From Glycomyces salinus (lineage in GTDB: Bacteria > Actinomycetota > Actinomycetes > Mycobacteriales > Micromonosporaceae), in assembly GCF_016428645.1 (NCBI RefSeq), contig NZ_JAELXW010000056.1, positions 1-40,925 of the forward strand: a DNA stretch of 40,925 nt. The letters are read 5' to 3'. Below, piece by piece: positions 17,171-25,014 of this stretch. The notes below the pieces were generated by a model, which worked only from the letters and a program-made list of their open reading frames with translations, was not told the origin of the DNA and did not search any database. Made by a program: the position numbers and the translations under genes. Every line of letters begins with the position of its first letter. The first letter of the stretch is position 1.

Positions 17171-17495
17171 ATGGGACCTCTGATGACGAGTACACCTAGC
17201 GTACGAAGCAGCCCGCACGAGAAGCAAGCACCCATCGCGCCGGACCGGATGGCGCTGGTCGAAGACTGGAGGCACGACGCGGCCATGGTCGAGGTCTACG
17301 CCGACCCCCAGGGCCGGCGACGGCTGCGTGATCCTCTTCGAGCGGTACGCACCCGAACAGGCCGCGACCGTCAAGGACACCACCGGCTCCCCGACGATCG
17401 CCTGGCTCGACGGCTATGCTGACCGGCCCGAAGCCTGGAAGCGCGACCTCAGCGCAGAGATCCGCACCCGCCTGACGAATTGGGCACAGTCATGA
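17171..17495 (+). pseudogene. Frameshifted small hypothetical gene
   Basis: The first part reads from ATG 17171 or 17183 through ALVEDWRHDAAMVEVYADPQGRR, to about 17322. The natural continuation, VILFERYAPEQAATV ... TIAWLDGYADRPEAW ... RLTNWAQS, is in the next frame from about 17328 to the TGA at 17493. The switch falls in a short GGCGACGGCTGCGTG stretch. Together the two parts would make one protein of about 100 residues. Its stop overlaps the next gene as ATGA, which supports the second frame being the true end. This is a frameshift mutation, sequencing error or programmed shift; no slippery heptamer is obvious. I do not recognise the family. Confidence 0.55.
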
Positions 17496-17713
17496 CCGGG
17501 CGGTTCCAACTCCGAGACATGACGATCGAGGTCCAGTCCTACCGGGGAGAGACCGGGGAGGTCTCCTACTGGCTGCGAAAGATCGCCCCCGGCCCTGAGG
17601 TAACGGTCGGAGTCCGACGCTCAGGCCGCCCAACGGCGGTGTCGAACGCGTTCGCCTTCGCCGCCGAGGAAATCGACCGCGCCCTGTCAGCCTTCCTGGC
17701 CACCACGCACTGA
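17492..17713 (+). CDS. Small hypothetical protein
   Basis: A 73-residue protein from ATG 17492, which overlaps the preceding stop (ATGA). The N-terminal half alternates polar and hydrophobic residues (RFQLRDMTIEVQSY, then EVSYWLRKI), suggesting beta strands. The C-terminal half, from about residue 48, is a single helix (AFAFAAEEIDRALSAFL). There is no signal peptide. It is not the DUF397 protein that often accompanies XRE regulators. It is transcribed divergently from the XRE-flavoprotein operon and may share its operator. Confidence 0.6.
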   Translation: MTGRFQLRDMTIEVQSYRGETGEVSYWLRKIAPGPEVTVGVRRSGRPTAVSNAFAFAAEEIDRALSAFLATTH

Positions 17714-17828
17714 ATTTCACTCCTGGGAGCCGCCCTCGCCGGCTGGCGCTGCGGCGGCCCCACCCCAGACCCGGCACGGTTGCCGAGACCTGCTATCAGG
17801 GCGTATAGCCACGGGTTCAGGCTCCCGA

Positions 17829-17860
17829 CCGGTCCTGATCCGTCCCGATCAGAGGACCGG
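17829..17860. terminator. Hairpin after the small rightward genes
   Basis: Arms CCGGTCC+TGATC (17829-17840) and GATCA+GA+GGACCGG (17847-17860) with a six-base loop; the GA forms a bulge. It lies 116 bases after the stop of the 73-residue protein and just before the tRNA-like gene. There is no T-run, as is common in actinobacterial terminators. Confidence 0.45.
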
Positions 17861-17876
17861 ACAGCGCTCCGCCTTG

Positions 17877-17957
17877 GGAGGGTAGCGCCACGGCGGCGAA
17901 TCGGCCTTGAAAGCCGGGCCAGGCACCAGCCTGGAGGTTCGATGCCTCTACCCTCCG
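17877..17957 (+). tRNA. tRNA-Ser(UGA)-like gene with non-canonical 8/4 cloverleaf
   Basis: Folding by hand: acceptor GGAGGGTA (17877-17884) with TACCCTCC (17949-17956), 8 bp. D arm CGCC (17886-17889)/GGCG (17895-17898) with only a five-base loop. Anticodon stem TCGGC/GCCGG (17901-17917), loop CTTGAAA with anticodon TGA (17908-17910). Long variable arm CAGGC/GCCTG with loop ACCA (17920-17933). T arm GAGG/CCTC with loop TTCGATG (17934-17948). Discriminator G17957; CCA not encoded. Position 8 is A rather than the near-universal T, and it pairs, giving 8+4 instead of 7+5 bp. The long variable arm and G73 fit seryl-tRNA identity. It resembles the 8/4 allo-tRNA class. No known partner gene is adjacent. 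Confidence 0.7.
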
Positions 17958-18073
17958 CAGCCTTTTCATCGTGAAAACGCGGACCCAGCATCGGATTCCG
18001 AATGTTTGAACAAATTCATGCTTTCTGCGTGCGGAACCGTTGAGTCGCGCTCGGAACGGGTGGGAAGATGCCG

Positions 18074-18493
18074 CTAGTTCTCCGAGCTCTCCTCGGCGAT
18101 CTGGATCCAGGGGTGCTCCCCTTCGGTACAAGTCTGGGCCACCGGGAAGTACAGGGTCTGTCCGGCGGTCTCCTCGGGCAGGCGCAGGGAGAGCTCGAAC
18201 GTATCGCGCAGGTCATCTGGCAGCGGGGTGTTCGCGGTGTAGACAACTTCGCCGACGCGTTCGGTGACCTCGCTGCCGTGGGCGTCGGCGACCGGCTCGT
18301 CCATCTCGGTCACGACCTTCTCGACCTCCCAGTTCGGGTTGACCATGGGGGCGAGCGACAGGATCGGCTCGGGGATCTGGATGGCGACCTCGGTGGTCGG
18401 CTCGCCGCCGCAGACGTGGGGGACGCTGACGGTCAGCACGGCGTAGGAGCCGACGGCGGTGTTGGCGGCCGAGGACGAAACGGAAATGGTCAC
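18074..18493 (-). pseudogene. YcnI-like (DUF1775) copper-binding domain, 5'-truncated
   Basis: A 139-residue frame from GTG 18493 containing a recognisable YcnI domain: AAGT-like start TISVSSSAANTAVGSYAVLTVSVPH, then CGGEPTTEVAIQIPE, NPNWEVEKVV, GSEVTERVGEVVYTA, LRDTFELSLRLPE and FPVAQTCTEGEHPWIQI. YcnI proteins are exported, and their mature N-terminal His binds copper. Here no signal peptide or N-terminal His precedes the domain; a stop lies five codons upstream of the GTG. The C-terminal membrane anchor is also missing. The upstream DNA is AT-rich and unlike a coding region. It is most likely a truncated remnant; a cytoplasmic product is possible but would lack the usual ligand. Confidence 0.65.
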
Positions 18494-18553
18494 GCTCCCA
18501 TAGCGTCATTCAATCGATACTTGTTCATCTTTTGATTCGGCTGGCTCCGGGGC

Positions 18554-19969
18554 TCAGTCCTCGGTCGGGATGCTCTGCGGGTAGGGGGTGAACCGGCTTT
18601 CGCGGTCGGTCACCTCCAGGGGCGCGCCGATCGCGGGGAACGCGCGCTGAGGGCAGCCGGTCCGGTCGCAGACCTTGCAGCCGGGGCCGATCGGGGTCAG
18701 TGCCCCGGGGTTCGCCAGGTCGAGGCCGTCGGCGTAGACGAGGCGGCTCGCATGGTGGAGGTCGCAGCCGAGCCCGATCGCGAACGTCTTCGCCGGGGCC
18801 CCGAAGCCGCCGTACCGGCGCGTGACCGTGCGCGCGACCCACAGGTACGCCCGGCCGTCGGGCATCTGCGCGAGCTGGGTGCGGATCTCCCCCGGATGCG
18901 CGAACGCCTCGTACACGTTCCACAAGGGGCACGAGCCGCCGACCCGGGAGAAGTGGAAGTCGGTGGCCGACTGGCGCTTCGAGATGTTCCCGGCCCGGTC
19001 GACCCGCACGAAGAAGAACGGGACGCCGCGGGCGCCGGGTCGCTGGAGGGTCGACAGCCGGTGGGCGACCGTCTCGTACCCGACCCGGAACCGCCGCGCC
19101 AGCAGGTCGATGTCGTACCGCAGTTCCTCGGCTGCCCGCAGGAACCGCCCGTAGGGCAGTATCAGGGCCCCCGCGAAGTAGTTCGCCAGCCCCAGCCGCG
19201 CCAGGCCCCGGGCCTCGTCGCCCGACAGGTCCGCGGCGTCCGCCTCGGCCCGGATCAGCTCGTCGCACTCGGCCAGCGCCAGGTGCGTCGCGAGCTGGAA
19301 CGCCCGCTGCCCCGGGGTGAGCAGCGGCGAGAGCCGCAGGACGCCGGTCTCGGCGTCGAACCGGCGCTTGACGCGGAGCCCTTCGCCCGCTTCGAGGTCG
19401 GCGACCGCCACGCCGTACCGCTCGCGCAGGAGCCGCGCGAGGCCCCCGGCCAGGTCGCGCGGTTCGAGCCGGGCCTCCTCGTAGATCCGCTCCGCGGCCT
19501 CGTCGAGCTCGGCCACGTGGTTCCGTTTGGCGTAGAACAGGTCCCGCACTTCCTCATGGGCGGTCGGCGCCGCACCGGCGTCGAGTTCGGCGCTCATCGC
19601 CGCGTTCCGCTCCAGCGCGTGCCGGTACCTGCGGTGCAGGTCGACCACGTACTGCGCCAGTTCGGGCATCGACTCCGACAGCTCCCGGGCCTCGGCGGCC
19701 GAGGCCCGGTCGGTGTGCGCGGTGTCGGCCAGCGCGTCCCGCAGCTGGGCGGTGAGCCGGTCGCTCTCCGACACGGCGAAGCGCTGCACGTCGACGGCGA
19801 AGACCTCGGAGAGCCGCAGCAGCACCGGCCCGGTCAGGGGCCGCTGGTTCGACTCGATCTGGTTGACGTAGCTCGTCGAGATGCCCAGCGCGGCCGCCAG
19901 CGCGGCCTGCGTCAGGCCCTGCTCCTCGCGGAAGCGCCGCAGCCGCAGTCCCGCCTTCTTCAACGTCAT
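18554..19969 (-). CDS. prpR: PrpR-type XRE regulator of propionate catabolism
   Basis: A 471-residue regulator. HTH_3 at about 8-62 ([32 protein letters not shown]), an IrrE/ImmA-like domain (about 165-290) and a C-terminal short-chain acyl-CoA-binding domain (about 300-465). Four cysteines in [10 protein letters not shown] and [10 protein letters not shown] match the Fe-S cluster positions described for mycobacterial PrpR. It is divergent from prpD, separated by 132 bases that hold two similar repeats and a palindrome. By family it activates methylcitrate-cycle genes in response to propionyl-CoA and often controls itself. ATG 19969 has no strong SD but is the only sensible start, as the HTH begins directly after it. 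Confidence 0.88.
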   Translation of the reverse strand: MTLKKAGLRLRRFREEQGLTQAALAAALGISTSYVNQIESNQRPLTGPVLLRLSEVFAVDVQRFAVSESDRLTAQLRDALADTAHTDRASAAEARELSESMPELAQYVVDLHRRYRHALERNAAMSAELDAGAAPTAHEEVRDLFYAKRNHVAELDEAAERIYEEARLEPRDLAGGLARLLRERYGVAVADLEAGEGLRVKRRFDAETGVLRLSPLLTPGQRAFQLATHLALAECDELIRAEADAADLSGDEARGLARLGLANYFAGALILPYGRFLRAAEELRYDIDLLARRFRVGYETVAHRLSTLQRPGARGVPFFFVRVDRAGNISKRQSATDFHFSRVGGSCPLWNVYEAFAHPGEIRTQLAQMPDGRAYLWVARTVTRRYGGFGAPAKTFAIGLGCDLHHASRLVYADGLDLANPGALTPIGPGCKVCDRTGCPQRAFPAIGAPLEVTDRESRFTPYPQSIPTED

Positions 19970-19979
19970 GACCTCGGCC

Positions 19980-20027
19980 TTTCACAAGATTCACAAACCG
20001 CCTCGGTGATTTCCACAAGAATCCACA
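19980..20027. promoter_or_regulatory. Paired direct repeats in the prpR-prpD intergenic region
   Basis: Two related 18-base elements start 30 bases apart: TTTCACAAGATTCACAAA (19980-19997) and TTTCCACAAGAATCCACA (20010-20027), near-identical once one base is inserted. Each contains a tandem TTCACAA-like unit. They begin 11 bases upstream of the PrpR ATG. Spacing close to three helical turns suits cooperative binding of PrpR (inference). Confidence 0.5.
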
Positions 20028-20050
20028 TCTACTGGCGTTTCAAGGAGTCT

Positions 20051-20080
20051 CGGATATGTGCATACTGTGAAACATATCCG
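20051..20080 (+). promoter_or_regulatory. Palindrome at the prpD promoter/leader
   Basis: Perfect nine-base arms CGGATATGT (20051-20059) and ACATATCCG (20072-20080) with a 12-base spacer containing CATACT, a possible -10 element (20061-20066). It lies 10 bases before the prpD Shine-Dalgarno. It could be an operator or an mRNA stem-loop affecting initiation. Confidence 0.45.
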
Positions 20081-20101
20081 AACGCCGCAAGGAGGCACCG
20101 A

Positions 20102-21598
20102 GTGATCACACATCGCGTCCGCACGCACGCATCGCGCGAGGATCTGCCGCGAGAGGACGAGCTGGCCTGGAGGCTCGCCCAGGTCGCGGCCGACCCGGTC
20201 CCGGTCGGACCCGAGGTCGCCGAGATGATCGGGAACCGCGTCATCGACAACGCGGCCGTGGCGGCGGCCTCGCTCGCGCGCGCGCCCGTAGCGAACGCGC
20301 GCGCGCAGGCGCTCGCCCACCCGTACTCGCCCGGTTCGGCCGTGTTCGGAACGGGAGCGGCGGTGAGCGCCTCCCCGGAGTGGGCCGCGTGGGCCAACGG
20401 TGTGGCGGTGCGCGAACTCGACTTCCACGACACGTTCCTGGCCGCCGACTACTCGCATCCGGGCGACAACATCCCGCCGGTCCTGGCCGTCGCCCAGCAC
20501 CGCGGCCTCGACGGGCGCGCACTCGTGCGGGGGCTCGCCACCGGCTACGAGGTCCAGGTGGACCTGGTGCGCGGGATCTGCCTCCACGAGCACCGGATCG
20601 ACCACATCGCGCACCTCGGCCCGTCGGCGGCGGCCGGGATCGGCACGCTCCTCGGCCTGGCCCCCGAGACGATCTACCAGGCGATCGGCCAAGCGCTGCA
20701 CACGACCACCACGACCCGGCAGTCCCGCAAGGGCGCGATCTCCTCCTGGAAGGCCTACGCTCCGGCGTTCGCCGGCAAGATCGCCGTCGAAGCGGTCGAC
20801 CGCACCATGCGCGGCGAGGGCGCGCCCGCTCCGATCTACGAAGGCGAGGACGGCGTCATCGCGCGCCTCCTGTCGGGCCCCGAAGCGGTCTACGAGGTGC
20901 CGCTGCCCGAACCGGGCGAGCCCAAGCGGGCCATCCTCGACACCTACACCAAGGAGCACTCGGCCGAATACCAGAGCCAGGCCCTGATCGACCTGGCCCG
21001 CCGCATGGCGCCCGAGGTCGGCGACGTCTCCCGCGTGAGGGAGGTCGTGATCCGCACCAGCCACCACACCCACAACGTGATCGGCACCGGCGCGAACGAC
21101 CCGCAGAAGACCGACCCGGACGCGAGCCGCGAGACCCTCGACCACTCGATCATGTACATCTTCGCGGTCGCCCTCGAAGACCGCGAGTGGCATCACGAGC
21201 GCTCCTACACCCCCGAGCGGTCCCACCGCCGGTCGACGGTGGACCTGTGGCGGAAGGTCCGCACCGTCGAGGACCCCGAGTGGACCGCCCGCTACCACGA
21301 CCCGGACCCCGACAAGCGGGCCTTCGGCGGCCGCGTCGAGATCACCCTCGACGACGGCACCGTCATCGCCGACGAGCTGGCCGTGGCCGACGCCCACCCG
21401 CGCGGCGCGCGGCCGTTCGCGCGCGAGCAGTACATCGCGAAGTTCCGGACCCTCGCCGAGGGCGTGGTGGCCGAGTCCGAGCAGGACCGGTTCCTCGACC
21501 TGGCCTGCCGCCTCGAGTCCCTGTCCGCCGCCGAGGTCCGCGCGCTCAACCTCGCCGCCTCCGCACTCACCGAATCGAACACGAAGGGGCTCTTCTGA
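20102..21598 (+). CDS. prpD: 2-methylcitrate dehydratase PrpD
   Basis: A 498-residue MmgE/PrpD-family enzyme converting 2-methylcitrate to methylaconitate in the methylcitrate cycle. GTG 20102 has AAGGAGG six bases upstream; the open frame further upstream is antisense to prpR. Family landmarks: RELDFHDTF (about 110), [15 protein letters not shown] (about 120-134), [28 protein letters not shown], and [16 protein letters not shown] (about 210-225). It is cytosolic. It is followed by prpB with a TGATG overlap and is the first gene of the operon controlled by the divergent PrpR. Confidence 0.92.
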   Translation: MITHRVRTHASREDLPREDELAWRLAQVAADPVPVGPEVAEMIGNRVIDNAAVAAASLARAPVANARAQALAHPYSPGSAVFGTGAAVSASPEWAAWANGVAVRELDFHDTFLAADYSHPGDNIPPVLAVAQHRGLDGRALVRGLATGYEVQVDLVRGICLHEHRIDHIAHLGPSAAAGIGTLLGLAPETIYQAIGQALHTTTTTRQSRKGAISSWKAYAPAFAGKIAVEAVDRTMRGEGAPAPIYEGEDGVIARLLSGPEAVYEVPLPEPGEPKRAILDTYTKEHSAEYQSQALIDLARRMAPEVGDVSRVREVVIRTSHHTHNVIGTGANDPQKTDPDASRETLDHSIMYIFAVALEDREWHHERSYTPERSHRRSTVDLWRKVRTVEDPEWTARYHDPDPDKRAFGGRVEITLDDGTVIADELAVADAHPRGARPFAREQYIAKFRTLAEGVVAESEQDRFLDLACRLESLSAAEVRALNLAASALTESNTKGLF

Positions 21599-22503
21599 TG
21601 ACGACCCGACCGACCCCGTCCCAGAAGCGGCGGCGGCTGCGCGAGGGCCTGGCCTCCGGTCGGCTTCAGCGCCTGCCGGGCGCGTTCTCGCCGCTGGCCG
21701 CGAAGGCGGTGGCCGACCACGGCTTCGACGGCGTGTACGTCTCCGGCGCGGCGCTCGCCGCCGACCTGGCGCTGCCCGACATCGGGCTGACCACGCTGAC
21801 CGAGGTCGCCGGGCGCGGCGGTCAGATCGCCCGCGCCACCGGCCTGCCGACGCTGATCGACGCCGACACCGGCTTCGGCGAAGTATCGAACGTGGCCCGC
21901 ACGATCGGCCAGTTCGAGGACGCCGGCCTCGCCGGCTGCCACCTCGAGGACCAGGTGAACCCGAAGCGCTGCGGGCACCTCGACGGGAAGGCCGTCGTGC
22001 CCGCCGACGAGATGGTCCGCCGGGTCGCGGCCGCCGTCAAGGCCCGCACCGACCCGGACTTCGTCGTCTGCGCGCGCACCGACGCCCGCGCGGTCGAGGG
22101 CCTGGACGCCGCGATCGACCGCGCCAAAGCCTATGTGGACGCCGGGGCGGACATGGTCTTCCCCGAGGCCATGCGCGACGAGTCCGAGTTCGCGGCCTTC
22201 CGCAAGGCGGTCGACGTCCCGCTGCTGGCCAACATGACCGAGTTCGGGGCGTCCCCGAACCTGACCGCCCGGCAGCTGGAAGACCTCGGATACAACCTCG
22301 TCATCTGGCCCGTCTCCAGCCTGCGGGCGGCGATGGGCGCCGTCGACGACCTGTTCTCGGCCCTGGCTGCCGAGGGCACGCAGGCGTCGGTGGTCGACCG
22401 GATGCAGACCCGCGCCCGCCTCTACGACCTGGTCGACTACGCCTCCTACAGCGCGTTCGACCAAGAGCTTTTCAACTTCGAGATTCCCGGGAGGGAAGCA
22501 TGA
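21598..22503 (+). CDS. prpB: Methylisocitrate lyase PrpB
   Basis: A 301-residue isocitrate-lyase superfamily (PEP mutase fold) enzyme that cleaves 2-methylisocitrate into pyruvate and succinate. The active-site loop Cys is in NPKRCGHLDGK (about 120-130). Metal and substrate residues lie in LIDADTGFGE (about 83-92), HLEDQ (about 115) and ARTDA (about 160). The ATG 21598 shares its A with the prpD stop; the stop overlaps prpC as ATGA. The longer upstream open frame is a prpD shadow. Confidence 0.93.
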   Translation: MTTRPTPSQKRRRLREGLASGRLQRLPGAFSPLAAKAVADHGFDGVYVSGAALAADLALPDIGLTTLTEVAGRGGQIARATGLPTLIDADTGFGEVSNVARTIGQFEDAGLAGCHLEDQVNPKRCGHLDGKAVVPADEMVRRVAAAVKARTDPDFVVCARTDARAVEGLDAAIDRAKAYVDAGADMVFPEAMRDESEFAAFRKAVDVPLLANMTEFGASPNLTARQLEDLGYNLVIWPVSSLRAAMGAVDDLFSALAAEGTQASVVDRMQTRARLYDLVDYASYSAFDQELFNFEIPGREA

Positions 22504-23633
22504 GCAGTGCAGCCGAGACTCCGACGATCCACAAGGGCCTGGCCGGCGTCGTCGCGGACACCACCGCGATCTCCAAGGTCGTGCCCGAGTCCAACTCGCT
22601 GACCTACCGCGGCTATCCGGTCCAGCAGCTCGCCGCCTCCCGCTCGTTCGAGGAGGTAGCGCACCTCATCTGGTACGGGGAGCTGCCCGACGCCGACCAG
22701 CTCGCCCGCTTCACCGAGCGCGAACGCGCGCTGCGGGAAGTGACCCGTTCGACGATCGCCGTAATCGACCGCGTCCCCGACAACTGCCACCCGATGGACC
22801 TGCTGCGCACGGCCGTCTCCTGCCTCGGCGCCGAGGACCCCGCCGAGGACGACAACCGGCGGGAGGCCAACCAGGCCAAGGCCGAGACCCTGTTCGCCAA
22901 GCTCCCCACCGTGGTCGCCCACGCCCACCGGCGGCGCCAGGGCCTCGAGCGGATCGCGCCCGACCCGGAGTTGGGCTGGTCGGCGAACTTCTTCCACATG
23001 TGCTTCGGCGAGGTCCCGGCCCCGGAGATCCTGCGCTGCTTCGAGGTGTCGATGATCCTCTACGCCGAGCACTCCTTCAACGCCTCGACATTCACCGCCC
23101 GCGTGGTCGCCTCCACGCTCTCGGACATCTACTCGGCCGTAACCGCCGCGATCGGGGCCCTCAAGGGCCCGCTCCACGGCGGCGCGAACGAGGCGGTCAT
23201 GCGCATGATGCTCGAAATCGACGACCCTTCGCGCGCCCGCGACTGGCTCTCCGAGCGCCTCGCCGCCAAGGAGCGGGTCATGGGCTTCGGGCACCGCGTC
23301 TACCGCGACGGCGACTCCCGCGTGCCGACGATGCGGACCGCGTTCGCCCAGATGGCCGCCCTGACCGACGGCGAGCGGTGGGTCGAGATGTACGACGAGC
23401 TCGAAGCCGGGATGCAGGAGGCCAAGGGGCTCAAGCCCAACCTGGACTTCCCGGCCGGGCCGGCGTACTACCTCATGGGCTTCGACATCCCGATGTTCAC
23501 GCCGCTGTTCGTCATGTCCCGCGTCACCGGCTGGACCGCGCACATCATCGAGCAGCTCGACGCGAACTCCCTCATCAGGCCGCTCAGCGCCTACAACGGC
23601 CCCGACGAGCGCCCGGTGCCCGACCAGTCCTGA
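22500..23633 (+). CDS. prpC: 2-methylcitrate synthase PrpC
   Basis: A 377-residue citrate-synthase family protein condensing propionyl-CoA with oxaloacetate. Catalytic motifs: AEHSFNASTFTARVVAST (about 180-197), GPLHGGANEAV (about 222-232) and MGFGHRVYRDGD (about 260-271). A catalytic Asp lies in the LDFPAGPAYY region (about 316). The length and the N-terminal GLAGVVADTTAISKV are typical of methylcitrate rather than citrate synthases. It ends 52 bases before the aminotransferase gene. By family it detoxifies propionyl-CoA from odd-chain lipids, branched amino acids or cholesterol. Confidence 0.93.
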   Translation: MSSAAETPTIHKGLAGVVADTTAISKVVPESNSLTYRGYPVQQLAASRSFEEVAHLIWYGELPDADQLARFTERERALREVTRSTIAVIDRVPDNCHPMDLLRTAVSCLGAEDPAEDDNRREANQAKAETLFAKLPTVVAHAHRRRQGLERIAPDPELGWSANFFHMCFGEVPAPEILRCFEVSMILYAEHSFNASTFTARVVASTLSDIYSAVTAAIGALKGPLHGGANEAVMRMMLEIDDPSRARDWLSERLAAKERVMGFGHRVYRDGDSRVPTMRTAFAQMAALTDGERWVEMYDELEAGMQEAKGLKPNLDFPAGPAYYLMGFDIPMFTPLFVMSRVTGWTAHIIEQLDANSLIRPLSAYNGPDERPVPDQS

Positions 23634-23685
23634 AACCCCCCCAGCGGCACCGCGATCCGGTGCCGACCCGATTGAAAGGGAGCAT

Positions 23686-24879
23686 GTGAACGACTCGACC
23701 GACCTCGAAGCGCGCTTCGGGGCGCACAACTACCACCCGCTGCCGGTCGTCCTGACCGAGGGCGAAGGCGCCTGGGTGACCGACACCGAGGGCCGCCGCT
23801 ACATGGACTGGCTCTCGGCCTATTCGGCGGTGAACTTCGGGCACCGCCACCCGAGGCTGATCGCCGCGGCCAAGGCGCAGCTCGACCGGCTCACCCTCGC
23901 GTCCAGGGCCTTCTTCACCGACCGGCTCGGGCCGTTCTGCGCCGAGCTGGCCGATCTGTGCGGTATGGACGCGGTGCTGCCGATGAACACCGGCGCCGAA
24001 GCGGTCGAGACCGCGATCAAGGCCGCGCGCAAGTGGGGCTACACCCGCAAGGGCATCCCCGAGGGGCGGGCGCGGATCGTGGTGTTCGACGGGAACTTCC
24101 ACGGCCGCACCACCACCATCGTCGGCTTCTCCAGCGACGAGGACTCCCGCAGCGGGTTCGGCCCCTTCGCGCCCGGGTTCGACCTGATCCCCTACGGCGA
24201 CATCGAGGCGCTGGAGGCGGCGATCGGACCCGACACGGCGGCGGTGCTGCTGGAGCCGGTCCAGGGCGAGGCCGGAGTCATCGCGCCGCCCGACGGGTGG
24301 CTGGCCGAGGTCCGGCGGCTGTGCGACGAGCATCGGGTGCTGATGATCGCCGACGAGATCCAGTCCGGACTGGCCCGGACCGGGCACACCTTCGCCTGCG
24401 AGGGCGAGCAGGTCCGCCCCGACATGTACCTGCTGGGCAAGGCGCTGGGCGGCGGGGTCGTCCCGGTCTCGGCGGTGGTGTGCGACCGGGAGGTGATGGA
24501 CGTCTTCTCCCCCGGCACGCACGGTTCCACCTTCGGCGGCAACCCCGTCGCCGCCGCGGTCGGCAGCGAGGTCATCGCGATGCTGAAGACCGGCGAGTGG
24601 CAGCAGCGCGCCCGTGACCTGGGCAAGCACCTGGAATCGGCGCTGTCGGCCCTCCCGGGCGACCGGGTCGCCGACGTTCGCGTGCGCGGACTGTGGGCCG
24701 GGGTGGACCTGGCCGAGGGAGGCCCGTCGGCGCGGGAGGTGTGCGAGCGGATGGCCGCGCTCGGGGTCCTGTGCAAGGAGGCGCACGGGAAGACCATCCG
24801 CATGTCGCCGCCGCTGGTGATCGAGCCGTCCGAGATCGACCAGGGCGTCGCGGCGCTGCGGACCGCCCTCGACGGCTGA
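23686..24879 (+). CDS. rocD: Ornithine aminotransferase
   Basis: A 397-residue class-III PLP-dependent aminotransferase converting ornithine and 2-oxoglutarate to glutamate semialdehyde and glutamate. Motifs: AYSAVNFGHRHPRL (about 44-57), NTGAEAVETAIKAARKWGY (about 103-121), FHGRT, EPVQGEAGV (about 190), ADEIQSGLARTG (about 222) and the PLP lysine in LLGKALGGG (about 250). These match RocD rather than acetylornithine aminotransferase. GTG 23686 follows AAAGGGAG. It sits 52 bases after prpC and ahead of a strong terminator, so it may be read from the prp promoter; a metabolic reason for that link is not obvious. Confidence 0.88.
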   Translation: MNDSTDLEARFGAHNYHPLPVVLTEGEGAWVTDTEGRRYMDWLSAYSAVNFGHRHPRLIAAAKAQLDRLTLASRAFFTDRLGPFCAELADLCGMDAVLPMNTGAEAVETAIKAARKWGYTRKGIPEGRARIVVFDGNFHGRTTTIVGFSSDEDSRSGFGPFAPGFDLIPYGDIEALEAAIGPDTAAVLLEPVQGEAGVIAPPDGWLAEVRRLCDEHRVLMIADEIQSGLARTGHTFACEGEQVRPDMYLLGKALGGGVVPVSAVVCDREVMDVFSPGTHGSTFGGNPVAAAVGSEVIAMLKTGEWQQRARDLGKHLESALSALPGDRVADVRVRGLWAGVDLAEGGPSAREVCERMAALGVLCKEAHGKTIRMSPPLVIEPSEIDQGVAALRTALDG

Positions 24880-24897
24880 CCGGAGCGAGGAGGCCAT

Positions 24898-24927
24898 GAG
24901 ACCGGGGCCCGGCCGGGTCCCGGTCTC
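24898..24927 (+). terminator. Strong terminator after the aminotransferase gene
   Basis: Perfect nine-base arms GAGACCGGG (24898-24906) and CCCGGTCTC (24919-24927); the loop itself contains CCCGG/CCGGG and can extend the stem. It starts 19 bases after the stop, with a short T-containing tail. It closes the prpDBC-rocD unit. Confidence 0.75.
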
Positions 24928-24973
24928 GTATCTTCGGCCGTTTCAAGGGTTACCGACGAGTTCGGAAACTGGT

Positions 24974-24989
24974 AGATTCACGAGAATCT
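24974..24989. promoter_or_regulatory. Palindromic operator candidate upstream of the beta-glucosidase
   Basis: Perfect inverted repeat AGATTC-ACGA-GAATCT in a short AT-richer promoter region, 26 bases before the start codon of the GH1 gene. A second palindrome, GATCCGGATC (24995-25004), overlaps the ribosome binding region. No regulator gene is adjacent; the LacI gene at 28272 is the nearest candidate. Confidence 0.45.
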
Positions 24990-25014
24990 CTCTGATCCGG
25001 ATCGGAGGCGCCCC

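Noticed and set aside
17877..17957. Selenocysteine tRNA (selC)
   Set aside because: The anticodon is UGA (reads UCA), not UCA, the acceptor branch totals 12 rather than 13 base pairs, and no sel genes are nearby.
18752..20101. Long plus-strand extension upstream of prpD
   Set aside because: It is antisense to prpR, which has clear domains; prpD has its own AAGGAGG and GTG at 20102.
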